Origin: UBA11524 sp034104265
GTDB lineage: Bacteria > Bacillota > Clostridia > Christensenellales > Aristaeellaceae
NCBI GenBank assembly: GCA_034104265.1
Contig: JAXEEE010000023.1
Span: forward strand, 1-64,000
Length of the DNA: 64,000 nucleotides
Reading direction: 5' to 3'
The notes beneath the pieces were generated by a model. That model did not search any database. It was not told the origin of the DNA and worked only from the letters and a program-made list of their open reading frames with translations. Position numbers and translations under genes: made by a program. Below are positions 34,007 through 42,008 of this stretch, piece after piece (within the stretch, counting starts at the first letter, position 1; every line of letters begins with the position of its first letter).

Positions 34007-36442
34007 TCAGCCCATGACCACCCGGACGTGGGCCGTTTCCCCTTCCGCCAGCACGGGCAGAACATTCCCGGCCATCGTCTGACCGTCCACGGTCACGGCC
34101 TTCACGCCCTTCTCCACGCCCGCGGCGTTGTCCACCTCAATGATGTAGGTGGCTCCGCGATACTGCCGCGTCACCGTGAACCCAGCCAGGTCATGCGGGA
34201 TGCACGGGTCGATCTTCAGCCCCTTGAGCGTCGGAATGACGCCCAGGATGTACTGGCTCACGTTCACGAAGGTCCACGCCGCCGTGCCTGTCAGCCAGCT
34301 GTTCTTGGCCTCGCCGTGGGTCGGAGCATCCTTGCCCGCCACCATCTGGCTGTACACGTAGGGCTCCGTCCGGTGCAGGTCGCTGATGTCCTCGATGTAC
34401 GCCGGGGACGTGCGCCGGTACACCTCGAAGGCCCGGTCGCCGTGGCCCACCACGCACTCCGCGCAGCTGATCCACGGGTTGTTGTGGCAGAAAATGCCCG
34501 CGTTTTCCTTGTATCCCGGAGGATAGCTGGAAATTTCGCCCAGCTCCAGCCGGTAGCGGGTGTAGGCGGGCTGGTGCAGCACGATGCCGTAGGGGGTGTC
34601 CAGCCGCTCCTGCACGCTCTGCAGCGCGCGGACGGCCTCGCCCGTCTCCACGCCCACGCCGCCCATGACGCACATGCCCTGGGGCTCGATGAAGATCTGC
34701 CCTTCCTCGCATTCCTGGCCGCCCACCACATGCCCGTAGGCGTCGTAGGCCCGGCGGAACCAGGCTCCGTCCCAGCCCGCGTCCAGGATGGCGCGCTCCA
34801 TCTGCGCAACCTCGTCCTGCACCGTGGTGGCTTCATCAGTCAGGCCCAGCAGGCCGCACAGGTCGGCGTACTCCCTGCCGTACTTGACGAACATGCCCGC
34901 GATGAACACGCTCTCCGCCACGGGGCCCTCGCTGGGGCCGCTGGTCTGGAAGCTTTCGCCGGGCTCGTCGCTGAAGCAGTTCAGGTTCAGGCAGTCGTTC
35001 CAGTCCGCCCGGCCGATGAGGGGCAGCCGGTGCGGGCCCTTGTGGGTGACGGTGTAGTTGAAGCTGCGGCGCAGGTGCTCCATCAGCGGGGCGGTGTTGT
35101 TTTGGTCGCAGTCGAAGGCCACCTGCTCCTGCAGGATGGACGTATCGCCCGTTTCCCGCACGTACGCGCTTACGGCGGCAATGAGCCACAGGGGGTCGTC
35201 ATTGAAGCCGCCGCCGATGTCGGCGTTGCCCTTCTTGGTCAGGGGCTGGTACTGATGGTAGCTGCTGCCGTCGGCAAACTGCGTGGCGGCGATGTCCAGG
35301 ATGCGCTCCCGGGCCCGCTCGGGGATCAGGTGGACAAAGCCCAGCAGATCCTGGCAGGAGTCCCGGAAGCCCATGCCCCGCCCCGTGCCGCTCTCGTAGT
35401 AGCTGGCGCTGCGGCTCATGTTGAAGGTGACCATGCACTGGTACTGGTGCCAGACATTGACCATGCGGCTGAGCTTCTCGTCGCCGCAGGCCAGGGAGAA
35501 CCGGGACAGAAGCCCGTCCCAGTATTCCCGCAGGGCAGACAGGGCGGCGTCCACCTGCTCGTCGGTGCTGTAGCGGCTGAGCAGCGCGTGGGCGCGGGTC
35601 TTGTTGATGACCCCCGGCGCGGCCCACTTGTCCTCCCGGTTGTTTTCCACGAAGCCCAGGACGAAAATCAGGCTGCGCTGTTCGCCGGGCTGCAGGGTGA
35701 TATTGAACTGATGCACGCCCACCGGCGACCAGCCATGGGCGATGCTATTGGTGCAGGCGCCCTGCTCCACCACCTGGGGATTGGCCGGGCCCCGGTACGC
35801 GCCCAGGAAGGCGTCCCGGCTGGTGTCGAAGCCGTCGGGAACCTGATTGGCGGCAAAGACGGTGTAGTGCCGGCGGCGCTCCCTGTATTCGGTCTTGTGG
35901 TAGATGGCGCCGTCCTCCACCTCCACCTCGCCGGTGGAGTAGTTGCGCTGGAAGTTGTTGGCGTCATCGACGGCGTTGTACAGACAGAACTCCACGTAGC
36001 TGAACAGCTGGAGGCTGTGGGGCGCGGCGTCCTCATTGGCGAGGGTCAGGCGGATGACCTCGGCGTTGTCGCCAATGGGCACGAACATCTCCTGTGCGGC
36101 GCGGACGCCGTTCTTTTTGCCCTCGATGACGGTGTAGCCCATGCCGTGGCGGCAGGTGTAGCTGTCCAGCTCCGTCTGGACGGGCTGCCAGCCGGGGTTC
36201 CAGACCACGCCTTCATCCTTGATGTAGAAGCGGTGGCCCTCGCTGTCGGCGGGGGTGTTGTTGTAGCGGTAGCGGGTCAGGCGCAGCAGCTTGGCATCCC
36301 GGCAGAAGCTGTAGCCCCCGGCGGTGTTGGAAATCAGGCTGAAGAAGTTCTCGCAGCCCAGGTAGTTGATCCACGGCAGCGGCGTGCGCGGCGTGGTGAT
36401 CACGTATTCCCTCCTGGCGTCGTCGAAATATCCGTAGCGCAT
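34007..36442 (-). CDS. cbp: Cellobiose phosphorylase, GH94
   Basis: An 811-residue cytoplasmic enzyme converting cellobiose and phosphate to glucose 1-phosphate and glucose. It opens MRYGYFDDARREYVITTPRT and continues PLPWINYLGCENFFSLISNT, the signature of cellobiose phosphorylases, and has GGYSFCRDAKLLRLTRYRYN. The DWND motif at residues 480-483 in GRADWNDCLNL holds the family's catalytic acid. Length equals that of known cellobiose phosphorylases. The start at 36442 has AAGGAGG 8 nt upstream, so a longer frame from 36646 is not used. It is divergent from lacI and a CUT1 importer, the expected partners. Other beta-glucan disaccharides cannot be ruled out. Confidence 0.93.
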   Translation of the reverse strand: MRYGYFDDARREYVITTPRTPLPWINYLGCENFFSLISNTAGGYSFCRDAKLLRLTRYRYNNTPADSEGHRFYIKDEGVVWNPGWQPVQTELDSYTCRHGMGYTVIEGKKNGVRAAQEMFVPIGDNAEVIRLTLANEDAAPHSLQLFSYVEFCLYNAVDDANNFQRNYSTGEVEVEDGAIYHKTEYRERRRHYTVFAANQVPDGFDTSRDAFLGAYRGPANPQVVEQGACTNSIAHGWSPVGVHQFNITLQPGEQRSLIFVLGFVENNREDKWAAPGVINKTRAHALLSRYSTDEQVDAALSALREYWDGLLSRFSLACGDEKLSRMVNVWHQYQCMVTFNMSRSASYYESGTGRGMGFRDSCQDLLGFVHLIPERARERILDIAATQFADGSSYHQYQPLTKKGNADIGGGFNDDPLWLIAAVSAYVRETGDTSILQEQVAFDCDQNNTAPLMEHLRRSFNYTVTHKGPHRLPLIGRADWNDCLNLNCFSDEPGESFQTSGPSEGPVAESVFIAGMFVKYGREYADLCGLLGLTDEATTVQDEVAQMERAILDAGWDGAWFRRAYDAYGHVVGGQECEEGQIFIEPQGMCVMGGVGVETGEAVRALQSVQERLDTPYGIVLHQPAYTRYRLELGEISSYPPGYKENAGIFCHNNPWISCAECVVGHGDRAFEVYRRTSPAYIEDISDLHRTEPYVYSQMVAGKDAPTHGEAKNSWLTGTAAWTFVNVSQYILGVIPTLKGLKIDPCIPHDLAGFTVTRQYRGATYIIEVDNAAGVEKGVKAVTVDGQTMAGNVLPVLAEGETAHVRVVMG

Positions 36443-36478
36443 GGGTGGTTCCTCCTTATCGAACTGGCCATATAAACC

Positions 36479-36507
36479 AAAATAAACCCATATGCTGAAA
36501 AATTCAA
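36479..36507 (-). promoter_or_regulatory. Promoter of the cellobiose phosphorylase gene
   Basis: On the minus strand TTGAAT (36507-36502), 17 bp, TATTTT (36484-36479), 37 bp before the start codon. Two GGTTTAT repeats lie across and after the -10. Confidence 0.6.
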
Positions 36508-36631
36508 CCCCCAAAATAAAGTTCTTCCCAACGGGCCTGTCAAGGGCGCCGCATCCGCCCCTGACGGCAGGCGCGAAGCATGGCCGATCCGGGCGTTCCG
36601 AAAATTTTTCTAAAAAGTTTCGCCGAAACCC

Positions 36632-36660
36632 TTGCAAAACGGCCAAAGGTGCACTATACT
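36632..36660 (+). promoter_or_regulatory. Promoter of the lacI-type regulator
   Basis: TTGCAA (36632-36637), 17 bp, TATACT (36655-36660). Confidence 0.75.
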
Positions 36661-36665
36661 ATACA

Positions 36666-36685
36666 CAACGAAATCGATTTAGTTG
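36666..36685. promoter_or_regulatory. Probable LacI-family operator
   Basis: The 20-bp sequence CAACGAAATCGATTTAGTTG is a palindrome with a central CG and one mismatched pair, the form LacI-family proteins bind. It begins 6 bp after the -10 box, over the transcription start, so binding would block lacI and any readthrough into the importer genes. Confidence 0.7.
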
Positions 36686-36713
36686 CAGCAGACGCTGAGC
36701 AGGAGCAGAAACT

Positions 36714-37736
36714 ATGGCTGTCACCATCAAGGATGTATCTGCCCGGTGCGGTTTGTCGGTTTCTACGGTCAGCAAGGCGTTCAACGACTATTCGGACATC
36801 AGCGCCAAGACACGGGAGCTGGTGCATCGTACCGCCCGGGAGATCGGCTACTACCCCAACGCCATTGCCCGAACCCTCAAGACCAACCGCTCCTATAACC
36901 TGGGCGTGCTGTTCAATGACGAGCGGCAATCCGGTCTGACCCACGCGTTCTTCGCATCCCTCCTCAACGCCTTCAAGCGGGAAAGCGAGCGGCAGGGCTA
37001 CGATATCACCTTTATCAACCACCACATTGCCCGCACGGGCATGACCTACCTGGAGCACTGCCGGTACCGCAATGTGGACGGCGTTTTCATCGCCTGTGTG
37101 GACTTCGGCATCTCTGAGGTGCTGGAGCTGGGCGCCAGCGACATTCCCTGCGTGACGGCGGATCATGTGTACGCCGGGCGCAGCGCCGTCATCAGCGACA
37201 ACGAGCAGGGCATGCGCCAGCTGACGGAGCGGGCCATCGCCCTGGGACACCGGCGCATCGCCATGATCTGCGGCGACCCCTCCATGGTCACCGACAGCCG
37301 GGTGAACGGCTTCCTCCGCACGATGGAGCAGGCGGGCCTGCCCGTCCCGGAGGGCTACCTGGTCAAGTCCCTGTACGACACGCCCACCGTGGCCCGGGAG
37401 GCTACGCTGGCGCTGCTGGCGAGGGCGGACCGTCCCAGCTGCATCTTCCTGCCGGACGACCACTGCTGTCTGGGCGCGCTGCAGGCGGCCCGGGAAATGG
37501 GGCTGCGGGTGCCGGAGGATCTGTCCATCGCGGGGTATGACGGCATTGCCATCGGCCAGCACATTCGCCCCAAGCTGACCACCATCCGCCAGGACACGGA
37601 GGTCATGGGCGCGGAGGCCGCCCGGCTGCTGATCGGCCGGGTGGAGGATCCCGCCTTCCCCTTCAGCGTCATGCAGGTGCCGGTGGCCCTGGTGCCGGGC
37701 GAAAGCCTGGGCCGCGTGCCCGAGGGCACCGTCTGA
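36714..37736 (+). CDS. LacI family transcriptional regulator
   Basis: A 340-residue repressor. The DNA-binding head is TIKDVSARCGLSVSTVSKAF with a hinge YYPNAIARTLKTNRS around residue 50. The periplasmic-binding-like core has YNLGVLFNDE, AMICGDPSMVTDSRVNGF and DLSIAGYDGIAIGQHIRPKL. The ribosome site is weak (GGAGCAG). It lies between the cellobiose phosphorylase gene (divergent) and the importer genes (92 bp downstream), and the operator palindrome over its own promoter suggests autoregulation. The inducer is probably cellobiose or glucose, by context. Confidence 0.92.
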   Translation: MAVTIKDVSARCGLSVSTVSKAFNDYSDISAKTRELVHRTAREIGYYPNAIARTLKTNRSYNLGVLFNDERQSGLTHAFFASLLNAFKRESERQGYDITFINHHIARTGMTYLEHCRYRNVDGVFIACVDFGISEVLELGASDIPCVTADHVYAGRSAVISDNEQGMRQLTERAIALGHRRIAMICGDPSMVTDSRVNGFLRTMEQAGLPVPEGYLVKSLYDTPTVAREATLALLARADRPSCIFLPDDHCCLGALQAAREMGLRVPEDLSIAGYDGIAIGQHIRPKLTTIRQDTEVMGAEAARLLIGRVEDPAFPFSVMQVPVALVPGESLGRVPEGTV

Positions 37737-37827
37737 TTTCCACCTTCCCTTCGTCCATGGCAGCGCTTGATGTGCGCTGTTGGAGAAATAGCGGCATGAG
37801 CCGCAACAAAAAGGAGGACCCCATCCT

Positions 37828-39171
37828 ATGAAGAAGTTTGCCTGCTTCCTGCTCTGCCTGGCCATGCTGTGCACCTGCATCAGCGCCTTCGCCGCCACCG
37901 ACGTGGCCGTGAACGACCTGGCCTACAAGGGCACCCTGTCCGTGATGCACTTCTCCACCTCTGAGGAGTCTGAGGGCAACGGCGGTTCCGACGGCTTCCG
38001 TACCGTCATCGCTGCCTGGGACGCCGCGCATCCCGACATTGAGCTGAACCAGAACGTCATCGCCAATGCTGAGTACAAGACCAAGATCGCCGCGCTGGCC
38101 GCCGCCAATGACCTGCCCGACGTGTTCCTGCTCCAGGGCATGAACACCATCGCCTGGTCCGAGCAGAACCTGGTGCTGGATCTGACCGACATCATCGCCG
38201 GCAGCCCCTACTATGCGGACTACAGCACCTCCCTCTTCACCCCCTTCTCCTGGAATGGCAAGATCTACGGCTATCCCGCGCTGACCGGCGGCACCTGCAC
38301 CGTGGTGATCTACGACAAGGCCATGTGGAAGGAAGCCGGCTACGACGCCTTCCCCACCACCTGGGACGAGGTTGAGAAGGCTGCTGAGTACTTCAACGGT
38401 CAGGGTATCGTCACCGTGGCCTTCGGCAACGGCGGCCAGTGGCAGATGAACTCCGACTTCGTGTCCACCCTGGGCAACCGCTACACCGGCCCCGAATGGT
38501 TCAACAGCATGATCAACAAGGGCGGCGCCGCCTTCACCGATGCTGAGTTCGTGGCCTGCCTGAAGGAGACCCAGCGTCTGTTCTGCGAGACCAAGATCTT
38601 CAACAGCAACTTCAACACCGTCACCAACGAGGACGCCCGCGAGTACTACATCGCCGGCCAGGCTGCGGCCTTCATCGGCGGCAACTGGGACGAGAGCTAC
38701 ATCGCCGCGACCCTGAAGGATGCCGACGAGGAGAAGTGGGCCAACATCGGCTTCGCCGTGCTGCCCCAGCCCGCTGACGCCACCAAGGCTCCCACCTCCC
38801 AGAACATCGGCGTGGGCTACGCCGTGGCCATCAACCCCAAGGTTGCCGAGGATCCCGACAAGCTGGCTGCCGCCATCGACCTGGCCCAGGAGCTGACCGG
38901 CCCCGCCTTCTCCACCTACGTGGCTGAGAACTACGCCCTGGGCGGCCTGACCGCTGCCGGCGAGGTTGACCTGTCCAAGTTCGACCAGATCACCCAGGAC
39001 TTCTACACCTGGTCCTATGTGGACACCGAAGCCTGCGAGATCTACGACTCCTACATCAACTCCGCTGTGTGGGGCGTGTTCAACCAGGATCTGCAGGCCA
39101 TGCTCAACGGCGACAAGACCCCCGAGGAAGTTGCCCAGAACGCTCAGGCTGCCTACGAGGCCAACTACTGA
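37828..39171 (+). CDS. Extracellular sugar-binding protein, CUT1 (probably cello-oligosaccharide)
   Basis: A 447-residue solute-binding protein. The signal peptide ends ISAFA before ATDVAV; cysteines in it (LLCLAMLCTCISA) might offer a lipobox, but the spacing is not convincing. The mature protein has MsmE/CUT1 binding-protein marks such as YKTKIAALAAANDLPDVFLL and GKIYGYPALTGGTCTVVIYDKAMW. AAAGGAGG precedes the ATG. A hairpin separates it from the permease genes, consistent with extra binding-protein mRNA. Cargo is inferred from the adjacent phosphorylase. Confidence 0.88.
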   Translation: MKKFACFLLCLAMLCTCISAFAATDVAVNDLAYKGTLSVMHFSTSEESEGNGGSDGFRTVIAAWDAAHPDIELNQNVIANAEYKTKIAALAAANDLPDVFLLQGMNTIAWSEQNLVLDLTDIIAGSPYYADYSTSLFTPFSWNGKIYGYPALTGGTCTVVIYDKAMWKEAGYDAFPTTWDEVEKAAEYFNGQGIVTVAFGNGGQWQMNSDFVSTLGNRYTGPEWFNSMINKGGAAFTDAEFVACLKETQRLFCETKIFNSNFNTVTNEDAREYYIAGQAAAFIGGNWDESYIAATLKDADEEKWANIGFAVLPQPADATKAPTSQNIGVGYAVAINPKVAEDPDKLAAAIDLAQELTGPAFSTYVAENYALGGLTAAGEVDLSKFDQITQDFYTWSYVDTEACEIYDSYINSAVWGVFNQDLQAMLNGDKTPEEVAQNAQAAYEANY

Positions 39172-39217
39172 TCCTGCATACGGCTGCCTGACCTCATCGT
39201 CTGTCAGCTGACATGAG

Positions 39218-39252
39218 GGGCCGTTCCGTCGGTGCATCCGGCGGAACGGCCC
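39218..39252 (+). terminator. Hairpin between binding-protein and permease genes
   Basis: GGGCCGTTCCG pairs perfectly with CGGAACGGCCC, followed by TTTCC. The T-tract is short, so it probably acts as a partial terminator or mRNA-stabilising stem. Confidence 0.65.
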
Positions 39253-39310
39253 TTTCCAAAATCAGCGATACCATCCGAGCTGAAAAGCGGGCGGAAAGCG
39301 AGGAAATGCC

Positions 39311-40210
39311 ATGCTCCACTCCATCAAGCCCAGGAACCGGACCATCCTCATGTATCTACTCATCCCGGTGGTCATCTTTGTCTTCACTGTTTTTTACCCG
39401 CTGTGCCGCGCCGTCATCTACAGCTTCTATGAGTGGAAGGGCGGCCCCAACATGACCTTCAACGGGCTGGCCAACTACCGCCAGCTCTTCGCCGACGGGG
39501 TGTTCTGGCAGGCCTTCTGGCACAACATCTACCTGGTGCTGGTGTGCATTGTCGGGCAGATGGGCCTGGCCTTCATCCTGGTGATGTTCGCCAACTCCCG
39601 GCTGACCCACGCCAAGGGCGTCCACCGCACCTTCGGCTTCTTCCCCAGCACCATTTCCGCCGTGTGCATCGGCATGATCTGGAACATCCTCTACCTGCAG
39701 GACGGCCTGCTCAACACCGTGCTGAACCGGCTGGGCCTCATCCAGGGCAACTGGATGAGCTGGCCCAACTGGCTGGGCTCCGGCAATGTGATGCTGGCGG
39801 TTTCCATCCCGCTGGTGTGGCAGTACATCGGCTATTACATGGTGATCATGTTCTCCGCCATTGCCGGCATTGACAGCGAAATCTTTGAGAGCGCGGAGAT
39901 CGACGGCGCCAACGGCTTCCAGAAGGCCGTGCGGATCACCCTGCCCCTCATCAAGAATACCATCCTGGTCTGCCTGACGCTGTGCATCGCCGGCAACATG
40001 AAGGCCTTCGACAACATTTATGTCATGACCTCCGGCGGCCCGGGCACCTCCTCCATGGTTATGGCCATGTACGGCTACAACACGTCCTTCCGCGATTCCA
40101 ACCTGGGCTACGGCAGCACCATTTCCGTGGCCATCTTCGTCCTGTCCCTGGCGGTCATCGGCGGCTCCCAGTGGCTGGTCAAGCGCGCTACGAAGGGGGT
40201 TGAGCTTTGA
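39311..40210 (+). CDS. Sugar ABC transporter permease, MalF type
   Basis: A 299-residue, six-helix CUT1 permease. The EAA loop reads ESAEIDGANGFQKAVRITLPL, and the last loop carries FDNIYVMTSGGPGTSSMVM, typical of MalF-type members. GAGGAAATG precedes the ATG. Its TGA overlaps the start of the next permease. Confidence 0.92.
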   Translation: MLHSIKPRNRTILMYLLIPVVIFVFTVFYPLCRAVIYSFYEWKGGPNMTFNGLANYRQLFADGVFWQAFWHNIYLVLVCIVGQMGLAFILVMFANSRLTHAKGVHRTFGFFPSTISAVCIGMIWNILYLQDGLLNTVLNRLGLIQGNWMSWPNWLGSGNVMLAVSIPLVWQYIGYYMVIMFSAIAGIDSEIFESAEIDGANGFQKAVRITLPLIKNTILVCLTLCIAGNMKAFDNIYVMTSGGPGTSSMVMAMYGYNTSFRDSNLGYGSTISVAIFVLSLAVIGGSQWLVKRATKGVEL

Positions 40211-41106
40211 TGATCCGTCTCACCGCCAAGCGTCCTCCCCGGCAGAAGAAGCATCTGTCGCCCTCCGCCCGCGTCGGCAGCATCCTCATGGACGCGGTGC
40301 TGTGGATTTTCTCCCTGAGCTGCATTTTCCCGCTGGTCTGGATGGCCTACAACTCCCTGAAGGTCAAGCGCGTCTTTAACGCCGACAAGCTGTCCATCCC
40401 CGGGCTGTTCGGCGCGGCCGCACCCACCCTGGACAACTACACCCGCATCCTCACCAACCCGGACTACCACCTGTTCGAGTCCATGTGGAACTCCGTGCGC
40501 ACCACGGCCATCAGCATCCTGGGCATTGTGCTGTTCTCCTTCATCGTGGGCTACATTCTCTCCCGCATCAAGGGCAAGTGGAACCGCCCGCTGTACCTGC
40601 TGTTCCTCTCCGGCATGCTGATCCCCATCCACTCCCTGCTGGTGCCCATCTACGTCGTGTTCAAGGAGATGAACATGACCAACCAGTGGTTCACGCTGCT
40701 TCTGCCCTACATCAGCTTCGGCATGCCCATGGGCATCTTCCTGGTGGAAGGGTATGTCAAGGGCATCCCCGTCTCCCTGGAGGAGGCCGCAGCCATCGAC
40801 GGCTCCAGCTTCTCCCGCTCCATGTGGAGCATCATCATGCCCATGTGCAAGCCCATCCTGGTGACGGTCGCCATCATCCAGGTGTTCAGCTGCTGGAACG
40901 AGTTCTCCTTCGCCCTGGTGCTGATCGAGAACGTCCACCTACAGACCGTCCCCCTGGCGCTGACGCAGTTCAAGGGCCAGTTCGGCTCGGACTATCCCAA
41001 GCAGATGGCCGCCATGCTCATCACCATGATGCCCATTGTGATCATCTACTTCATCTTCAGCAAGCAGATCATCCAGGGCATGGTCGCAGGCGCGGTCAAG
41101 GGCTGA
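40210..41106 (+). CDS. Sugar ABC transporter permease, MalG type
   Basis: A 298-residue CUT1 permease with EEAAAIDGSSFSRSMWSIIMP as the EAA loop and IFSKQIIQGMVAGAVKG at the end. The ATG at 40210 overlaps the previous TGA by one base (TGATG), so translation is coupled; an adjacent TTG at 40207 is less likely. A strong terminator follows, and no ATPase is encoded. Confidence 0.92.
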   Translation: MIRLTAKRPPRQKKHLSPSARVGSILMDAVLWIFSLSCIFPLVWMAYNSLKVKRVFNADKLSIPGLFGAAAPTLDNYTRILTNPDYHLFESMWNSVRTTAISILGIVLFSFIVGYILSRIKGKWNRPLYLLFLSGMLIPIHSLLVPIYVVFKEMNMTNQWFTLLLPYISFGMPMGIFLVEGYVKGIPVSLEEAAAIDGSSFSRSMWSIIMPMCKPILVTVAIIQVFSCWNEFSFALVLIENVHLQTVPLALTQFKGQFGSDYPKQMAAMLITMMPIVIIYFIFSKQIIQGMVAGAVKG

Positions 41107-41130
41107 TTTTTCCCGCAGACAGTACGCGGC

Positions 41131-41168
41131 AAAACGCCGGAGGGAATGACTTCCTTCCGGCGTTTTGC
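41131..41168 (+). terminator. Terminator of the lacI-importer operon
   Basis: AAAACGCCGGA..GGAA pairs with TTCC.TCCGGCGTTTT (41131-41146 and 41151-41166) with one mismatch. Confidence 0.85.
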
Positions 41169-41195
41169 TATCCCCGGTGTTCTCTCATCCTCCGT

Positions 41196-41224
41196 TTGAC
41201 ACATGCTGCACCGTGCGGTATCAT
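41196..41224 (+). promoter_or_regulatory. Strong sigma-A promoter
   Basis: Perfect TTGACA (41196-41201), 17 bp, TATCAT (41219-41224), 27 bp before the next gene. Confidence 0.8.
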
Positions 41225-41251
41225 GACAGTATGCACAAAGGAGGGACTGCC

Positions 41252-41857
41252 ATGGCCGGACATCTTTCGCCCCGGGAACGCCGGGAGCAGCTGAAGCGCA
41301 CCGTTCGCGATCAGGCGTGCCTGCGGACGCTGCGCCGCTATCTGGATGAGGAATACATGAATGATGAGGGCGTCGGGGTGATTGACGTGTGCCTGTACGA
41401 GGGGCTGGAGCTGTACGATCCCCTCTCCTGCGGGCGGCAGCGGGAGCTGAACTCGGAGATTTACGACTTCATCGGGCAGAAGGCCAACCTTCTCCCCGCC
41501 CTGGTGCCGCTGAGGATCTGCTTCCACGGGCGCGTTCCCCCGGAGGATCAGGAGCAGATCCGCCGCCTGATGGCGGAGCATTACAGCATCGAGCTGCAGG
41601 ACAGGATGTGGGATCTGCGCAGCAACCGCCACAAGCTGACCGGCATGGTGGCGGTGGGGGTTGTGTTCCTGTCGCTGTACTTCTTCTTTGCCCTGCGTGA
41701 GGATGACGGGCTGTTCCTGGAGCTGCTGAGCGTCATCGGCTCCTTCGCGCTGTGGGAGGCGGCGGATTGCTTCCTGCTGGAGCGGCGTTCCATCCACCGC
41801 GATATGATGAACATTGCCCAGCACATGACCCAGGAGGTCGTTTTCCTGGATGAATGA
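41252..41857 (+). CDS. Uncharacterised 201-residue membrane protein
   Basis: I do not recognise the family. The first 130 residues are soluble and charged, with VIDVCLYEGLELYDPLSCGR and INSEIYDF-like text (LNSEIYDFIGQKANL). Two hydrophobic helices follow (TGMVAVGVVFLSLYFFFAL and LLSVIGSFALWEAADCFLLE), and a 30-residue charged tail ends it. AAAGGAGG precedes the ATG at 41252. It has its own near-consensus promoter and terminator, so it is a stand-alone gene expressed independently of the sugar operons on each side. Confidence 0.8.
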   Translation: MAGHLSPRERREQLKRTVRDQACLRTLRRYLDEEYMNDEGVGVIDVCLYEGLELYDPLSCGRQRELNSEIYDFIGQKANLLPALVPLRICFHGRVPPEDQEQIRRLMAEHYSIELQDRMWDLRSNRHKLTGMVAVGVVFLSLYFFFALREDDGLFLELLSVIGSFALWEAADCFLLERRSIHRDMMNIAQHMTQEVVFLDE

Positions 41858-41895
41858 CGCAGCCGCTCCCCGTTCAGGCCTGCGCTGAACAGAAC

Positions 41896-41959
41896 AAAAG
41901 CCTGCACCCCGCGGCTGACTGCTCGCATGGAGCATGCCGCAAGGGGCGCAGGCTTTTTT
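41896..41959 (+). terminator. Terminator of the 201-residue membrane protein gene
   Basis: AAAAGCCTGC (41896-41905) pairs with GCAGGCTTTT (41948-41957) at the base of a longer branched stem, with six T in the final run. Confidence 0.8.
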
Positions 41960-42008
41960 CTGCCTGAATGAACAGGCTGACCTTTATTGCTTGCTTCCGG
42001 GACAATGT

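Noticed and set aside
33974..36475. 833-codon plus-strand open frame
   Set aside because: It is exactly antisense to the cellobiose phosphorylase gene, whose family match is unmistakable.
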